Numbered from the stretch's first letter, positions 1 to 10,386 are shown. The stretch is DNA of 64,000 nt from Paracoccus gahaiensis (GCF_005048225.1 NZ_SUNI01000002.1:248001-312000); one strand, 5' to 3'. Program-made: numbers and translations. The notes: a model not told the origin generated them from the letters alone.

Positions 1-1174
1 AGGCGTCGCCCGGCACGGGTTCGGTCTGGCTGACGATGTCGAACTGGCCGTCGTCGCGGATCTCGCCGATCAGGACGGGCTTGGTGATGTGGTGGTTGGG
101 CAGGACGGTGGCGGTGCCGCCGGTCAGGTTCGGTACCTCGACGCCCACGATCGCGTCCAGCACCGGGTCCACATCGGTGGTCCCCGCCGCCTCGACCGCC
201 GCGACCCAGGCATTGAAGCCGATCACCGTCGCCTCCATCGGGTCGTTGGTCACGCGATCCTCGTCGCCGGTGAAGGCCTTCCACTCCTCGATGAAGGCGG
301 TGTTCACGTCGCTTTCGGCGGTCTGGAAGTAGTTCCAGGCGGCCAGATGGCCGACCAGATCGGCGGTATCCAGACCCGACAGTTCCTCTTCGCCGACCGA
401 GAAGGCCATGACCGGGATGTCGTCCGCCGAGACGCCCGCCGCCGCCAGCTCCTTGTAGAAGCCCACATTGGCGTCGCCGTTGATGGTCGACACGACGCCG
501 ACCTTCTTGCCGCCCGCGCCAAGCGCCACGACATCGGCCACGATCCGCGACCAGTCCGAATGGCCGAAGGGGGTGTAGTTGACGAAGATGTCCTCGGGCG
601 CGGTGCCGTTATCCTTCAGATAGGCGTCCAGGATGTTGTTCGTGGTGCGCGGATAGACATAGTCGGTGCCCAGCAGCGCCCAGCTTTCCACGCCCAGCTC
701 GTCGCGCATGTAGTCGACGGCGGGGATCGCCTGCTGGTTCGGCGCGGCGCCGGTATAGATGACGTTCTTGGACGATTCCTCGCCCTCGTACTGCACCGGA
801 TAGAACAGGAGGCCGTTCAGCTCCTCGATGACCGGCAGGACGGACTTGCGGCTGACCGAGGTCCAGCAGCCGAAGATCGCATCGACCTCGGACACGGTCA
901 GCAGCTCGCGCGCCTTTTCGGCAAACAGCGGCCAGTCCGAAGCGGGGTCGACCACCACCGCCTCCAGCGGGCGGCCCAGCACGCCGCCCTTGGCGTTCTG
1001 CTGCTCGACCAGCATCAGGACGGTGTCCTTCAGCGTGGTTTCCGAAATCGCCATCGTGCCCGACAGCGAATGCAGCACGCCGATCTTGATCGGCTCGCCT
1101 TCCTGCGCATGGGCGGTGTGGGCCAGCGTCAGCGCGCTGGTCATCAACATGATCCTGGTCAGCTTGGTCATCAT
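1..1174 (-). CDS. urtA: Urea ABC transporter substrate-binding protein UrtA (3' end cut by window edge)
   Basis: This is the periplasmic urea-binding protein of the UrtABCDE ABC transporter. About 391 codons are present and the 3' end runs off the left edge. The translation starts with a Sec signal peptide (MTKLTRIML... ending in AHA-QEGEP), then the type 1 periplasmic-binding fold with IKIGVLHSLSGTMA and the family stretch FYPVQYEGEESSKN. Two ATG codons are adjacent (1174 and 1171), with an AAGGGG ribosome site just upstream. It lies 190 bp downstream of ureG on the same strand, so transporter and urease act on the same substrate. The urtBCDE genes would be expected beyond the left edge. Identity as a urea binder rather than a generic amide binder is inferred from the sequence type plus the urease neighbours. 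Confidence 0.9.
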   Translation of the reverse strand, partial: MMTKLTRIMLMTSALTLAHTAHAQEGEPIKIGVLHSLSGTMAISETTLKDTVLMLVEQQNAKGGVLGRPLEAVVVDPASDWPLFAEKARELLTVSEVDAIFGCWTSVSRKSVLPVIEELNGLLFYPVQYEGEESSKNVIYTGAAPNQQAIPAVDYMRDELGVESWALLGTDYVYPRTTNNILDAYLKDNGTAPEDIFVNYTPFGHSDWSRIVADVVALGAGGKKVGVVSTINGDANVGFYKELAAAGVSADDIPVMAFSVGEEELSGLDTADLVGHLAAWNYFQTAESDVNTAFIEEWKAFTGDEDRVTNDPMEATVIGFNAWVAAVEAAGTTDVDPVLDAIVGVEVPNLTGGTATVLPNHHITKPVLIGEIRDDGQFDIVSQTEPVPGDA

Positions 1175-1364
1175 ACCCCTTTTCCCCCCGGCACGTTGGC
1201 CGGTGTCCCTGTCGTTGTTCTGGAAGGGCCCCGGCCCTTGCAGATGCAGAAAGAGCGCAAAAACGGGCAGTTGGACAGGAATAGGGCAGGTCTGGGGCGA
1301 CCCGCACCGACCCTGGCGCGGGCTTGGGCAGATGCAGGGGCAGATGCCTGCCGTTTAGGCAGTC

Positions 1365-2003
1365 CTAGGCCGGACGCGGCGTCAGACCCCCCTGTTCGAT
1401 CAGGAAATCGACGATCCTGTCCACGCCCTGCCCGTGGCGCAGCTGCGCCATGACCACGGGCCGCGTGCCCCGCGCCTCATGTGCATCCTTTTCCAGCAGC
1501 ACCGGGTCGACGCCGACATGCGGGGCCAGATCGGTCTTGTTCACCACCAGCAGGTCGGATCGCGCCAGACCGGGGCCGCGCTTGCGGGGAATGTCCTGCC
1601 CCGCCGCCGTGTCGATCACATAGATCGTCAGGTCGGCCAGCTCCGGGCTGAAGGTCGCGGCCAGATTGTCGCCGCCCGATTCGATCAGGATCAGATCCAG
1701 ATCCGGGAATTGTTCGTTCAGATCGGCGATGGCGGCCAGGTTGATGCTGGCATCCTCGCGGATGGCGGTATGGGGGCAGCCGCCGGTCTCGACCCCGCGG
1801 ATGCGCTCGGCGGGCAGGACCTGCGCGCGCATCAGCGCCTCGGCATCCTCGCGGGTGTAGATGTCGTTGGTGATTACCGCCATCGACAGGCGGGGGGCCA
1901 GCGCGCGGGCGATCTGTTCGGTCAGCGTGGTCTTGCCGGAGCCGACGGGGCCGCCGATGCCGACGCGCAAGGGTCCGTGTGGGGAGGGGCCGTTGAGGCT
2001 CAT
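1365..2003 (-). CDS. ureG: Urease accessory GTPase UreG
   Basis: UreG is the SIMIBI-class GTPase that powers nickel insertion into urease. The P-loop GGPVGSGKT is at residues 17-25. The family hallmarks [28 protein letters not shown] (carrying the conserved Cys-Pro-His nickel motif), [15 protein letters not shown] and NKTDLAPHV follow. At 212 residues it has the usual length. Its ATG overlaps the ureF stop codon (ATGA), so the two are translationally coupled. It is the last assembly gene of the operon, and a 190-bp gap separates it from urtA. Confidence 0.97.
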   Translation of the reverse strand: MSLNGPSPHGPLRVGIGGPVGSGKTTLTEQIARALAPRLSMAVITNDIYTREDAEALMRAQVLPAERIRGVETGGCPHTAIREDASINLAAIADLNEQFPDLDLILIESGGDNLAATFSPELADLTIYVIDTAAGQDIPRKRGPGLARSDLLVVNKTDLAPHVGVDPVLLEKDAHEARGTRPVVMAQLRHGQGVDRIVDFLIEQGGLTPRPA

Positions 2004-2671
2004 GAGCGGAAGATCCTTGTGGTCATGGTTTCATGGCGCATGGCAGCCATCTCGGCCCCCCATGCGGCGCTGGCAAGATCATCCTCGGTCGCGCGGGCCG
2101 CACGGGCGGCGCGGGTCAGGACTCCGGGCTGAAGGGCGGCCAGCATCCGCTGCCCCTCGACCGGGCCAAGCGGCAGGAACCGCACGGCGGCGCTGATCAG
2201 GCCCGCGACCTGCGCCTGCAGGAAGGCGGCGATGACCTCGGGCGTGGGCAGGTCGAGGGGCGCGCAGGCCCGCCCGAAGGCCACGGGCAGGGCGGCGGGG
2301 GGCTGCGGGCCGCCGGTCAGCGCGGTCACGTTGCCGGCAAAGGCCGTGCCCTGCTCGACCGTTTCCAGCAGGCGCTGGCGGGACAGGCAGGCCGCGCGGG
2401 CCAAATCGTCCAGCGCGGCCAGGTCGGCCCCGGGTCGCAGCGCCAGCGAGACCAGCACCGCATCCGTCCAGCCCGCGCCATGGTCGAGCCAGTCGGCCAG
2501 CCAGTGCGGCAACGTGGCGCGGGTGACCGCGCCGCCATCCATCGCTTCTTCCAGCCCCTGAGACCAGGCAAAGCCGCCCACCGGAAAGGCGGGCGACAGC
2601 ATCTGCCACAGGCGCAGGCGGGCAATATCCGAAGAGGTCGGGTCTGGGGGGGCCGGGTCAGGCGTGATCAT
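2000..2671 (-). CDS. ureF: Urease accessory protein UreF
   Basis: UreF is the all-helical assembly factor that joins UreD and UreG on apo-urease. The start at 2671 ([19 protein letters not shown]) is chosen because the family core [21 protein letters not shown] begins about 20 residues later. The frame is open further upstream, but that part lies inside ureE and reads as low-complexity sequence. The gene gives 223 residues and overlaps the 3' end of ureE by 14 bp and ureG by 4 bp. The internal GWTDAVLV and [12 protein letters not shown] regions fit UreF. Confidence in family is high; the exact start is slightly uncertain. Confidence 0.93.
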   Translation of the reverse strand: MITPDPAPPDPTSSDIARLRLWQMLSPAFPVGGFAWSQGLEEAMDGGAVTRATLPHWLADWLDHGAGWTDAVLVSLALRPGADLAALDDLARAACLSRQRLLETVEQGTAFAGNVTALTGGPQPPAALPVAFGRACAPLDLPTPEVIAAFLQAQVAGLISAAVRFLPLGPVEGQRMLAALQPGVLTRAARAARATEDDLASAAWGAEMAAMRHETMTTRIFRS

Positions 2672-3263
2672 GGGCCGGGTGGTCGTGCCCAAAAGTGTGC
2701 CCGCTGCTGTGGCTGTGCCCACTGCTCCGGCTGTGGCTGGAGGCCTGCGCGGAGCCGGACGAACTCTGCGCGCTGGCATGGCTGTGGATCTGTTCGCCGG
2801 CGCCATGGGGATGGCCGTCGGCGGGGCCATGATCATGGCCGAAGGTGCGGCCATGGCCATAGGCGCCGCCCTCGGGGCGGAAGGGGATGTCCTTGTGCAC
2901 GATCTCGGCCCCCAGCTTCTTCAGCATCGCCTCCAGCACGTGATCCTGGCGGATGATCAGGCGGTCGGCCTCGATCCGGCAGGGCGTGTGGCGGTTGCCG
3001 ATATGCCAGGCCAGGCGCGGCAGGTTGCCTCGGATGACGATCACCGGTTCGGGCGCGGCGCGCACGACGACCTGGCGGCCGTCCGACAGCTCGAACGCGT
3101 CGCCGTCGTCCAGACTGGTCACCTCGGGCAGGTCGACCATGAAGACGCCCCCCGCGAAGGACAGGCGCTTGCGGCGCAACAGGCGGCCCTCGTAATCCAG
3201 CGCAATCTCTCCGTCGAAGGGCGCGGGCGCGTTGCGGATGATGGTATGAGCGGTTGTGGTCAT
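2658..3263 (-). CDS. ureE: Urease nickel metallochaperone UreE with long His-rich tail
   Basis: UreE delivers nickel to the UreDFG-urease complex. Residues 1-135 carry the two UreE domains, with GNRHTPCRIEADRLIIRQDH containing the conserved interface histidine. From residue 136 to the end (201) the protein is a tail with 15 histidines, including two copies of TFGHDH (about residues 140-145 and 190-195) separated by a Ser/Gly/Ala/Gln-rich linker. A His tail is known in many UreE proteins as a nickel store; this one is long and has a duplicated look. A 13-bp gap separates it from the ureC stop, and it overlaps ureF by 14 bp. Confidence 0.95.
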   Translation of the reverse strand: MTTTAHTIIRNAPAPFDGEIALDYEGRLLRRKRLSFAGGVFMVDLPEVTSLDDGDAFELSDGRQVVVRAAPEPVIVIRGNLPRLAWHIGNRHTPCRIEADRLIIRQDHVLEAMLKKLGAEIVHKDIPFRPEGGAYGHGRTFGHDHGPADGHPHGAGEQIHSHASAQSSSGSAQASSHSRSSGHSHSSGHTFGHDHPAHDHA

Positions 3264-3276
3264 GATGTGTCCTCCC

Positions 3277-4958
<1,682 letters not shown>

Positions 4959-4962
<4 letters not shown>

Positions 4963-5264
4963 AGCGCCCCCATGATCTGGCCGCGAAAGCCCTGCACGAT
5001 GCGGTCGCCAGCATAGCCAACGAGCGTCACCTCGCGCGACTGGCCGGGTTCGAAGCGGACGGCGGTGCCCGCCGGGATCGCCAGCCGCATGCCGCGCGCG
5101 GCGGCCCGGTCGAAGTCCAGCGCCGGGTTGGTCTCGGCGAAATGATAGTGGCTGCCGACCTGGATGGGCCGGTCGCCGGTATTGGCGATCATCAGGGTCA
5201 GCGTCTGGCGGCCCTCGTTCAGGGTGATGTCGCCGGGTGCGGGGAAGATCTCTCCGGGGATCAT
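4959..5264 (-). CDS. ureB: Urease beta subunit UreB
   Basis: This is the small structural beta subunit of urease, 101 residues, the usual length for a separate UreB. It begins [19 protein letters not shown] and has the family motif [18 protein letters not shown] followed by [17 protein letters not shown]. It overlaps ureC by 4 bp downstream and the preceding small peptide gene by 4 bp upstream (ATGA at both junctions), which points to strict translational coupling through the structural subunits. Confidence 0.97.
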
Positions 5265-5437
5265 GGGCGGTTCCGCAGGATGGCCCAGGCCGCCACGCCC
5301 AGAGCCGCGATCATCGCGATCGTCGCCAGGTGGTCGCCATGGACCAGCAGATGCGTCCAGGACACGCTGTCATGATGGCCGGGATGGGCAAGGGCCAGGG
5401 ACGGGAAAAGCACTGCGGCAAGGATCAGGCGTGTCAT
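5261..5437 (-). CDS. 58-residue His-rich membrane peptide between ureA and ureB
   Basis: This short gene is easily missed, but both ends show it is translated: its ATG overlaps the ureA stop and its TGA overlaps the ureB start, each as ATGA. The product begins with a likely signal or first membrane segment ([17 protein letters not shown]), then HPGHHDS, a histidine-bearing stretch (H29, H33, H36) and a second hydrophobic segment at about residues 37-53 before a basic end (RNRP). Six of 58 residues are His. The N-terminus resembles the start of HupE/UreJ nickel permeases (signal peptide then HPGH), but those are about 200 residues long. The function is unknown; a role near nickel or membrane is only inference. 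Confidence 0.75.
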   Translation of the reverse strand: MTRLILAAVLFPSLALAHPGHHDSVSWTHLLVHGDHLATIAMIAALGVAAWAILRNRP

Positions 5438-5748
5438 TCTGCGGCCTCACGGATGGGGTGGTGGACGGTGACCAGCTTGGTGCCGTCGGGAAAGGTGGCC
5501 TCGACCTGCACCGATTCGATCATGTCGGGGATGCCGGGCATGCATTGATCCGCCGTGATCACATGCGCGCCCGCCTGCATCAGGTCCGCGACCGTGCGGC
5601 CATCGCGGGCGCCCTCGACGACGAAATCGGTGATCAGCGCGATCGCCTCGGGGTGGTTCAGCTTGACGCCGCGCGACAGACGGCCACGCGCCACCATGGC
5701 GGCGACCGAGACCATCAGTTTCTCGCGTTCGCGGGGGGTAAGGTTCAT
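5434..5748 (-). CDS. ureA: Urease gamma subunit UreA
   Basis: This is the 104-residue gamma structural subunit of urease. It begins [20 protein letters not shown] and contains the family motifs [35 protein letters not shown] and [20 protein letters not shown]. The ATG lies one base from the ureD stop codon, and the stop overlaps the next gene by 4 bp. It is translated as part of the tightly packed urease operon. Confidence 0.98.
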   Translation of the reverse strand: MNLTPREREKLMVSVAAMVARGRLSRGVKLNHPEAIALITDFVVEGARDGRTVADLMQAGAHVITADQCMPGIPDMIESVQVEATFPDGTKLVTVHHPIREAAE

Positions 5749-5749
5749 C

Positions 5750-6565
5750 TCAGACCTGCCAGATGCGGGGAAGGGGATCGGGGCGAAGGACGGCCAGCAG
5801 CCGGTTGATCTGGCGGCGCAGGGGCCAGTTGTCGGCGGCCAGCAGGCGAATCACCAGCCGGCCCGGCGGTGCGCTGGCCGCGCCGCTGACCCCGGGTTCG
5901 TCCAGCACCGCGCGCACGGCGTTGAGGCGGTCGGGCGCGTCCGGGGCGATCAGCGCCAGCGTGGCCAGCGCGCGCGCGCCGTCCAGAAGGGCCGGGCCCG
6001 ACAGGCGCGGCAGGGTGGCGTCGTCCAGCGCGAAGGCGTCGTGATGGATCACCCGGCCCGCGCGGCGCACGATGCGGCGGTCGCGCAGATGCAGGGTGGC
6101 GGGACGCTCGCCCATGGCCAAGCGGCCCAGCACCAGCATCTCCAGCAGCAGGCAGCCCGCATCCGGGGCCAGATCGACCGAGGTCCGGCGGTCCAGCCGC
6201 GCGCCGTCATAGAGGATCGTTTCCTGCGGCAGCCAGTCCAGCCAGCCGCCCGCGCCCACCGTCAGCGTGACGCTGGCCTCGGCCGGGCCGCCGGTGGCGC
6301 GATAGGCGCGTTCCGCCGTCTGCGTGGTGGCCAGCGCCCGGGTGCCCGGTCGCAGATCGACGCCGAAGGCCAGCCGGTCGTCCGAGGCAAGCCCGCCCGA
6401 GGTGTTCAGGAAGACGATCTCGGGCAGGCGCGCCGTCACGCGCGGCAGCATCGCCTTGGCCGAGCCCTGCTGCGCCAGATCGATCAGCCCACGCGGGCCG
6501 AAGGCCACCCGGGCCCTGCCGTGGCTGCGCTGCATGCGGATCAAGGGGGCGGAACTGTCGAACAT
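5750..6565 (-). CDS. ureD: Urease accessory protein UreD
   Basis: UreD (UreH) is the scaffold that binds apo-urease and passes nickel from UreG to the active site. Diagnostic sequences are [19 protein letters not shown] near the N-terminus, [19 protein letters not shown], and [19 protein letters not shown] in the middle. The frame is open to an ATG at 6637, but those 24 codons use A/T-ending triplets (CTA, TTA, GCA, GGA, AAT) unlike the rest of the gene. I therefore place the start at 6565 ([12 protein letters not shown]), giving 271 residues. It is the first gene of the urease operon. Confidence 0.92.
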   Translation of the reverse strand: MFDSSAPLIRMQRSHGRARVAFGPRGLIDLAQQGSAKAMLPRVTARLPEIVFLNTSGGLASDDRLAFGVDLRPGTRALATTQTAERAYRATGGPAEASVTLTVGAGGWLDWLPQETILYDGARLDRRTSVDLAPDAGCLLLEMLVLGRLAMGERPATLHLRDRRIVRRAGRVIHHDAFALDDATLPRLSGPALLDGARALATLALIAPDAPDRLNAVRAVLDEPGVSGAASAPPGRLVIRLLAADNWPLRRQINRLLAVLRPDPLPRIWQV

Positions 6566-6656
6566 GAGGGCAGGGGGCGCCGCCACCCGGGCGGGGTCAA
6601 CTGACGCGCCGCGATTTCCTGCTAATAGGGTGGGCATCGCGCCGCGTTCTGCCGCA

Positions 6657-6683
6657 TAGATAGGCAGGTTGCCTGCGATTGCA
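6657..6683 (-). promoter_or_regulatory. Candidate ureD promoter with inverted repeat
   Basis: On the minus strand, TGCAAT (6683-6678) and TATCTA (6662-6657) are spaced 15 bp apart, resembling -35 and -10 boxes upstream of ureD. An inverted repeat GCAGG-N3-CCTGC (6664-6676) fills the spacer and could be an operator. The boxes are poor matches and the spacing is short, so this is only a candidate. Confidence 0.25.
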
Positions 6684-6700
6684 GCGCGCCTTGCGTGGTG

Positions 6701-7465
6701 TCAGGCCGGCTGGTCCAGCATCGCGTTCAGCAGGCGGCGGCGGGCAGGGGGGATGGCGCGGATCTCGACCCCGGTGAAGACATGCATGGTCTTCAGCACC
6801 GGATCGACCACCGCGTGATCGCTGACCCAGCCCCCCATTGCCAGATAGCTGCGCAGCAGCGGCGGCATCATCGCCATGGCCTGCTTGGGATCGGGCTGGC
6901 GCAGCCGCAGCGCGCGGGCAAAGCGAAACACCAGTGGCGCCTTGACGCGGGGCCACCAGCGGCGCGGGGCCAGGTGGCGTTCCTTCAGCATGGCGAAGGC
7001 CTCGGCATGGGTTTCCGGCTCGCAGCCGATGAAGCTGGAGCAGCCGAACAGCATCTCGACCCCGGTCTCTTCGACGAAGCGGGTCAGGGCGGCCCAGGCC
7101 ACGCGGATCACCTGCGGATCGCGGCAGTCGGGATGCAGGCAGAATCGCCCCATCTCGACCATCGGCCCCTCGAACCGGCCAAGCGCTGCCAGATCGTAGA
7201 ACTGCGCCGAATAGCTGCGCGCGATCTGCGAGCCGTCGGCCAGCGGCAGGAAGCGATAGCTGCAGACCAGCGCGCCGGTCGCGGCCTCCTCGATCAGCAT
7301 GTGGTGGCAGTCGGCGTCCAAGGCATCGGCCTCCAGCGCCTGCCCGTCATCCGCCTGTCCGGTGCGCGCGACGAAGGCCAACCAGCGCAGCCGCTGCGAG
7401 GCGCGCAGGTCGTCGGGCGTTGCGGCCAGTCGGGCACGGTAGCGGCCCTTGCTCAGCGGTTGCAT
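6701..7465 (-). CDS. olsB: L-ornithine N(alpha)-acyltransferase OlsB (GNAT fold)
   Basis: OlsB adds a 3-hydroxyacyl chain from ACP to ornithine, the first step of ornithine-lipid synthesis at the inner membrane. The translation has the family signatures LRWLAFV near the N-terminus, DADCHHMLI, VCSYRFLP and EMGRFCLHPDCRDPQVIR. The start at 7465 (MQPLSKGRYRARL) is preferred; an upstream in-frame ATG at 7531 lies in a region holding a likely -10 box. The partner olsA is not adjacent here. An autoinducer synthase of related fold was considered, but the CLHPD-type motif and length (254 residues) favour OlsB. Confidence 0.85.
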   Translation of the reverse strand: MQPLSKGRYRARLAATPDDLRASQRLRWLAFVARTGQADDGQALEADALDADCHHMLIEEAATGALVCSYRFLPLADGSQIARSYSAQFYDLAALGRFEGPMVEMGRFCLHPDCRDPQVIRVAWAALTRFVEETGVEMLFGCSSFIGCEPETHAEAFAMLKERHLAPRRWWPRVKAPLVFRFARALRLRQPDPKQAMAMMPPLLRSYLAMGGWVSDHAVVDPVLKTMHVFTGVEIRAIPPARRRLLNAMLDQPA

Positions 7466-7492
7466 CACGCGCCCCTTGGTCGGTGTCGGGGC

Positions 7493-7521
7493 ATCATAGA
7501 CCCGACATGTGTCGAAAGCAC
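7493..7521 (-). promoter_or_regulatory. Candidate olsB promoter with CGACA inverted repeat
   Basis: On the minus strand, TATGAT (7498-7493) is a good -10 box and GTGCTT, 17 bp further upstream, a weak -35 box. Between them sits CGACA-N2-TGTCG (7503-7514), a short inverted repeat placed where a repressor would block polymerase. This supports the downstream ATG (7465) for olsB, since the alternative start would lie upstream of the promoter. Confidence 0.35.
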
Positions 7522-7591
7522 GACCGCCCATCAGGTTCGGCCCTGCATAATTCGCCAGCCTGCCGCAGGGATGGGCAGTCGGGCGTCGCGA

Positions 7592-8695
7592 TCAGTCCAG
7601 CCGGTCGCCCAGCACGTCCTCGACATAGATGCGCCGCGTCAGGTGGATCACCACGATCAACAGCGGCGTGGCCAGGATCACCGAGGCCGGGCCGAACAGC
7701 GCCCCCATCGCCACGATGGCCAGGATGGTCAGGGCGGGCGGCAGCTGGACCGCGTATTTCTGGATCATGGGCATCAGCACCTCGCCCTCGAAGACCTGGA
7801 TGACGGTGAACAGGATCGCCACGTAGAGCGCGGTCTGCAGCCCCTGGGGCGCCGCGACGACGACGGCGATGGCGCCCGACAGGAAGGGACCGATGATGGG
7901 CACGACATTGGTCAGCCCGGCGATCACCGCCAGGATCAGCGCCAGCGGCACCTCCAGCATCCACAGCCCGATCCCGGCTAGGATCGCCACGATCAGCATG
8001 TCCAGCGCCTGCCCGCCCATCCACAGCGCCAGCTGCGTGCCCAGCTCGTCCAGGATCTGCGCGGCGCGGCCCCGGCGGGGCAGGGGCACCAGCCGGATCA
8101 GGCCGCCGCGATAGAGGTCCGCCTCCATCGCGATGTAGATCGACAGGATCAGCAGCAGGAACATCGAGGTGAGCCCGCCGAAGACCGAGCTGATCCCGCC
8201 CAGAACCATCCCGAAGATGTCGGGCAGCCGCTCGGCCAGGCGCGTGGCGTTGTCCTCGATGTCCGCCGTCTCGCTGTCCTGGACCTGCTCGATCATCTGT
8301 TCGCCGAAGGGCAGCGAGGCGAACCAGCCCTCGACCGCCCCCCAGGATTCGGGCAGGGACGAGATCAGCTGGCCGAACTGGTCCGACACGGCGGGGCCCG
8401 CGAGGCGGACCATCAGCGCGATGGCGGCGACGACACCCAGCAGCACCACAAGAACGCCCAGCTTGATGCTGAGCCCGACCAGCCTGTTCAGCCCCCGAGC
8501 CCCCGCCCGCAGGGCGATGGCGATGAGGATCGCGGCAAAGGCGATCAGCAGCAGGTTCGACCAGAACCAGGCCGCCGCAATCAGAAGCGCGATCAGGGCG
8601 ATGGCCACGACCATGCCGAGGGACAGGGAGCGGGGCGGCGGCCCGGCCGGTGCGGCTGCGGCGGGCGGCGGGGGGGCGGCGCGCAGGTCGGTCAT
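7592..8695 (-). CDS. AI-2E family (PerM/TqsA-type) membrane protein
   Basis: This is a polytopic inner-membrane protein of the AI-2E transporter family, a group that includes autoinducer-2 exporters, ion transporters and many members of unknown substrate. After a Pro/Ala-rich N-terminus there are two adjacent membrane segments (about residues 25-70), a third one, a soluble insertion (about 105-185), and a C-terminal cluster of helices ending with the family pattern TNVVPIIGPFLSG and LATPLLIVVIHLTRRIYVEDVLG. The start at 8695 (MTDLRAAPPPP) is chosen over an ATG ten codons upstream. The gene stands alone; the substrate cannot be told from sequence. Confidence 0.85.
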   Translation of the reverse strand: MTDLRAAPPPPAAAAPAGPPPRSLSLGMVVAIALIALLIAAAWFWSNLLLIAFAAILIAIALRAGARGLNRLVGLSIKLGVLVVLLGVVAAIALMVRLAGPAVSDQFGQLISSLPESWGAVEGWFASLPFGEQMIEQVQDSETADIEDNATRLAERLPDIFGMVLGGISSVFGGLTSMFLLLILSIYIAMEADLYRGGLIRLVPLPRRGRAAQILDELGTQLALWMGGQALDMLIVAILAGIGLWMLEVPLALILAVIAGLTNVVPIIGPFLSGAIAVVVAAPQGLQTALYVAILFTVIQVFEGEVLMPMIQKYAVQLPPALTILAIVAMGALFGPASVILATPLLIVVIHLTRRIYVEDVLGDRLD

Positions 8696-8781
8696 GGGCT
8701 CTCCGTTTCGTGATCCCCCGGACAAGCCCGAGGCGGGGGCTGCGGTTCCCTCTCGCCGGGGGGTTCCCCGGGCCAGTGCGC

Positions 8782-8810
8782 TTGCCGCAGGCGGGCAAGC
8801 CTGCTAACCG
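8782..8810 (+). promoter_or_regulatory. Candidate ndk promoter
   Basis: TTGCCG (8782-8787) and TAACCG (8805-8810) are separated by 17 bp and lie about 60 bp upstream of ndk. The -35 box is a fair match and the -10 box poor. It is offered only because no better pair is visible in the interval. Confidence 0.25.
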
Positions 8811-8868
8811 GACGCGGATTTCCCGACACGGCGGGCCCCGGCCCGCGCAGCAGACAAGGTGAACACCC

Positions 8869-9291
8869 ATGGCCATCGAACGCACGCTTTCCATCCTCAA
8901 GCCCGACGCCACCCGCCGCAACCTGACCGGCAAGATCAACGCCAAGTTCGAAGAGGCCGGCCTGCGCATCGTCGCCTCCAAGCGCATCCACCTGTCGCCC
9001 GCGCAGGCCGGCAAGTTCTACGAGGTCCACAAGGACCGTCCCTTCTATGGCGAACTGGTCGAGTTCATGGCCTCCGAGCCGGTCGTCGTGCAGGTCCTGG
9101 AAGGCGAGAACGCCATTGCCAAGAACCGCGAAGTGATGGGCGCGACCAACCCGGCCAATGCCGACGAGGGCACCATCCGCAAGGAATTCGCCCTGTCGAT
9201 GGGCGAGAATTCGGTCCACGGGTCCGACGCCGCCGACACCGCCAAGGACGAGATCGCCTTCTTCTTCTCGGGCCTCGAACTGGTCGGCTGA
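8869..9291 (+). CDS. ndk: Nucleoside diphosphate kinase
   Basis: Ndk moves the gamma phosphate of ATP to nucleoside diphosphates through a phosphohistidine. The 140-residue protein begins [18 protein letters not shown] (family start TLSIIKPDA). It carries the active-site pattern ending [20 protein letters not shown] with the catalytic histidine in VHGSD. An AAGGTG ribosome site precedes the ATG. A strong intrinsic terminator follows, so it is a single-gene transcript. Confidence 0.98.
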   Translation: MAIERTLSILKPDATRRNLTGKINAKFEEAGLRIVASKRIHLSPAQAGKFYEVHKDRPFYGELVEFMASEPVVVQVLEGENAIAKNREVMGATNPANADEGTIRKEFALSMGENSVHGSDAADTAKDEIAFFFSGLELVG

Positions 9292-9317
9292 TCGGCCGTC
9301 CTGTCGACGATTGCCGG

Positions 9318-9345
9318 AAAGGGGCCCCTCGCGGGCCCCTTTTTG
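9318..9345 (+). terminator. Rho-independent terminator after ndk
   Basis: AAAGGGGCCC (9318-9327), a five-base loop and GGGCCCCTTT (9333-9342) form a ten-pair stem followed by more T. It lies 27 bp past the ndk stop and has the classic stem plus U-tract layout. Confidence 0.9.
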
Positions 9346-9433
9346 TTGGCGGTGCCGCGCGGGGGGTCGGTTGCGGCAGGACCGCGCGCAGGCTATGCCG
9401 TTCGGCAACGCAATGATTTCAGGGGGGACCGCC

Positions 9434-10360
9434 ATGCGGGCATTCGTGTTTCCGGGCCAAGGCGCGCAGACCATCGGGATGGGGCGCGACCTGGCGCTGG
9501 CCTATCCGGCCGCGCGCGATGTCTTCGACGAGGTGGATGCCGCCCTGGGCGAGGCCCTGTCGGCGCTGATCTGGGAGGGGGATGCGGACCGGCTGACCCT
9601 GACCAGCAACGCCCAGCCCGCGCTGATGGCGACCTCGATCGCCGCCTTCAGGGCGATGGAATCCGAGGGCATCAACATCATGGATGCCAATTTCGTCGCG
9701 GGCCACTCGCTTGGCGAATATTCGGCGCTCTGCGCGGCGGGGTCGCTGACCCTGTCCGACACCGCCCGCCTGCTGCGCCTGCGCGGCCAGGCCATGCAGG
9801 AGGCCGTGCCGGTCGGCATCGGCGCCATGGCCGCGATCCTGGGGCTGGATTTCGAGACGGTCGACCGCATCTGCCGCGAGATCGGCGGCGACGAGGTCGT
9901 GCAGGCCGCCAATGACAACGATCCGGCGCAGGTGGTGATCTCGGGCCACAAGGGCGCGGTCGAGGCGGCCGGCGCGGCGATGAAGGCGGCGGGGGCCAAG
10001 CGGGTGCTGATGCTGCCGGTCTCGGCGCCCTTCCATTCGGTGCTGATGCAGCCGGCGGCGGCGGCCATGGCCGATGCGCTGGCCGGCGTGGACATCCAGC
10101 CCCCCGCCGTGCCGCTGATCGCCAATGTCCGCGCCGAGGCGGTGATCGAGCCCGGCGCCATCCGGCGTCTGCTGGTCGAGCAGGTCACCGGCACCGTGCG
10201 CTGGCGCGAATCCATCGCCAACCTGGCCGGGGCCGGCGTGACCGAGTTCTGGGAGATCGGCGCGGGCAAGGCCCTGTCGGGGATGATCAAGCGGACGGCG
10301 CGCGACGTGACGGTGCGCAACGTGGGCGTGCCCGCGGACGTGGCCGCGCTGAAGGGCTGA
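9434..10360 (+). CDS. fabD: Malonyl-CoA:ACP transacylase FabD
   Basis: FabD loads malonyl groups onto acyl carrier protein for fatty-acid chain extension. The start at 9434 gives MRAFVFPGQGAQTIGMGRDL, the canonical N-terminus with GQGAQ, preceded by an AGGGGGGAC ribosome site; upstream in-frame sequence belongs to the ndk region. The nucleophile motif is GHSLGEYSAL, and the second catalytic histidine lies in SAPFHSVLM. The length, 308 residues, is normal. It is followed by fabG and acpP, the substrate-handling partners. Confidence 0.97.
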   Translation: MRAFVFPGQGAQTIGMGRDLALAYPAARDVFDEVDAALGEALSALIWEGDADRLTLTSNAQPALMATSIAAFRAMESEGINIMDANFVAGHSLGEYSALCAAGSLTLSDTARLLRLRGQAMQEAVPVGIGAMAAILGLDFETVDRICREIGGDEVVQAANDNDPAQVVISGHKGAVEAAGAAMKAAGAKRVLMLPVSAPFHSVLMQPAAAAMADALAGVDIQPPAVPLIANVRAEAVIEPGAIRRLLVEQVTGTVRWRESIANLAGAGVTEFWEIGAGKALSGMIKRTARDVTVRNVGVPADVAALKG

Positions 10361-10386
10361 GCGGCGGACCGGGGCGCTGCCCCGGA

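Noticed and set aside
89..1453. Long plus-strand reading frame opposite urtA
   Set aside because: It is antisense to urtA, rich in Arg/Gln/Ala/His as expected for a complement frame, with no known domain; GC-rich coding DNA often leaves such frames open.
6566..6637. 24-codon N-terminal extension of ureD from an ATG at 6637
   Set aside because: Codons there end mostly in A/T, unlike the gene body, and UreD homologues start close to the IRMQRSHG segment.
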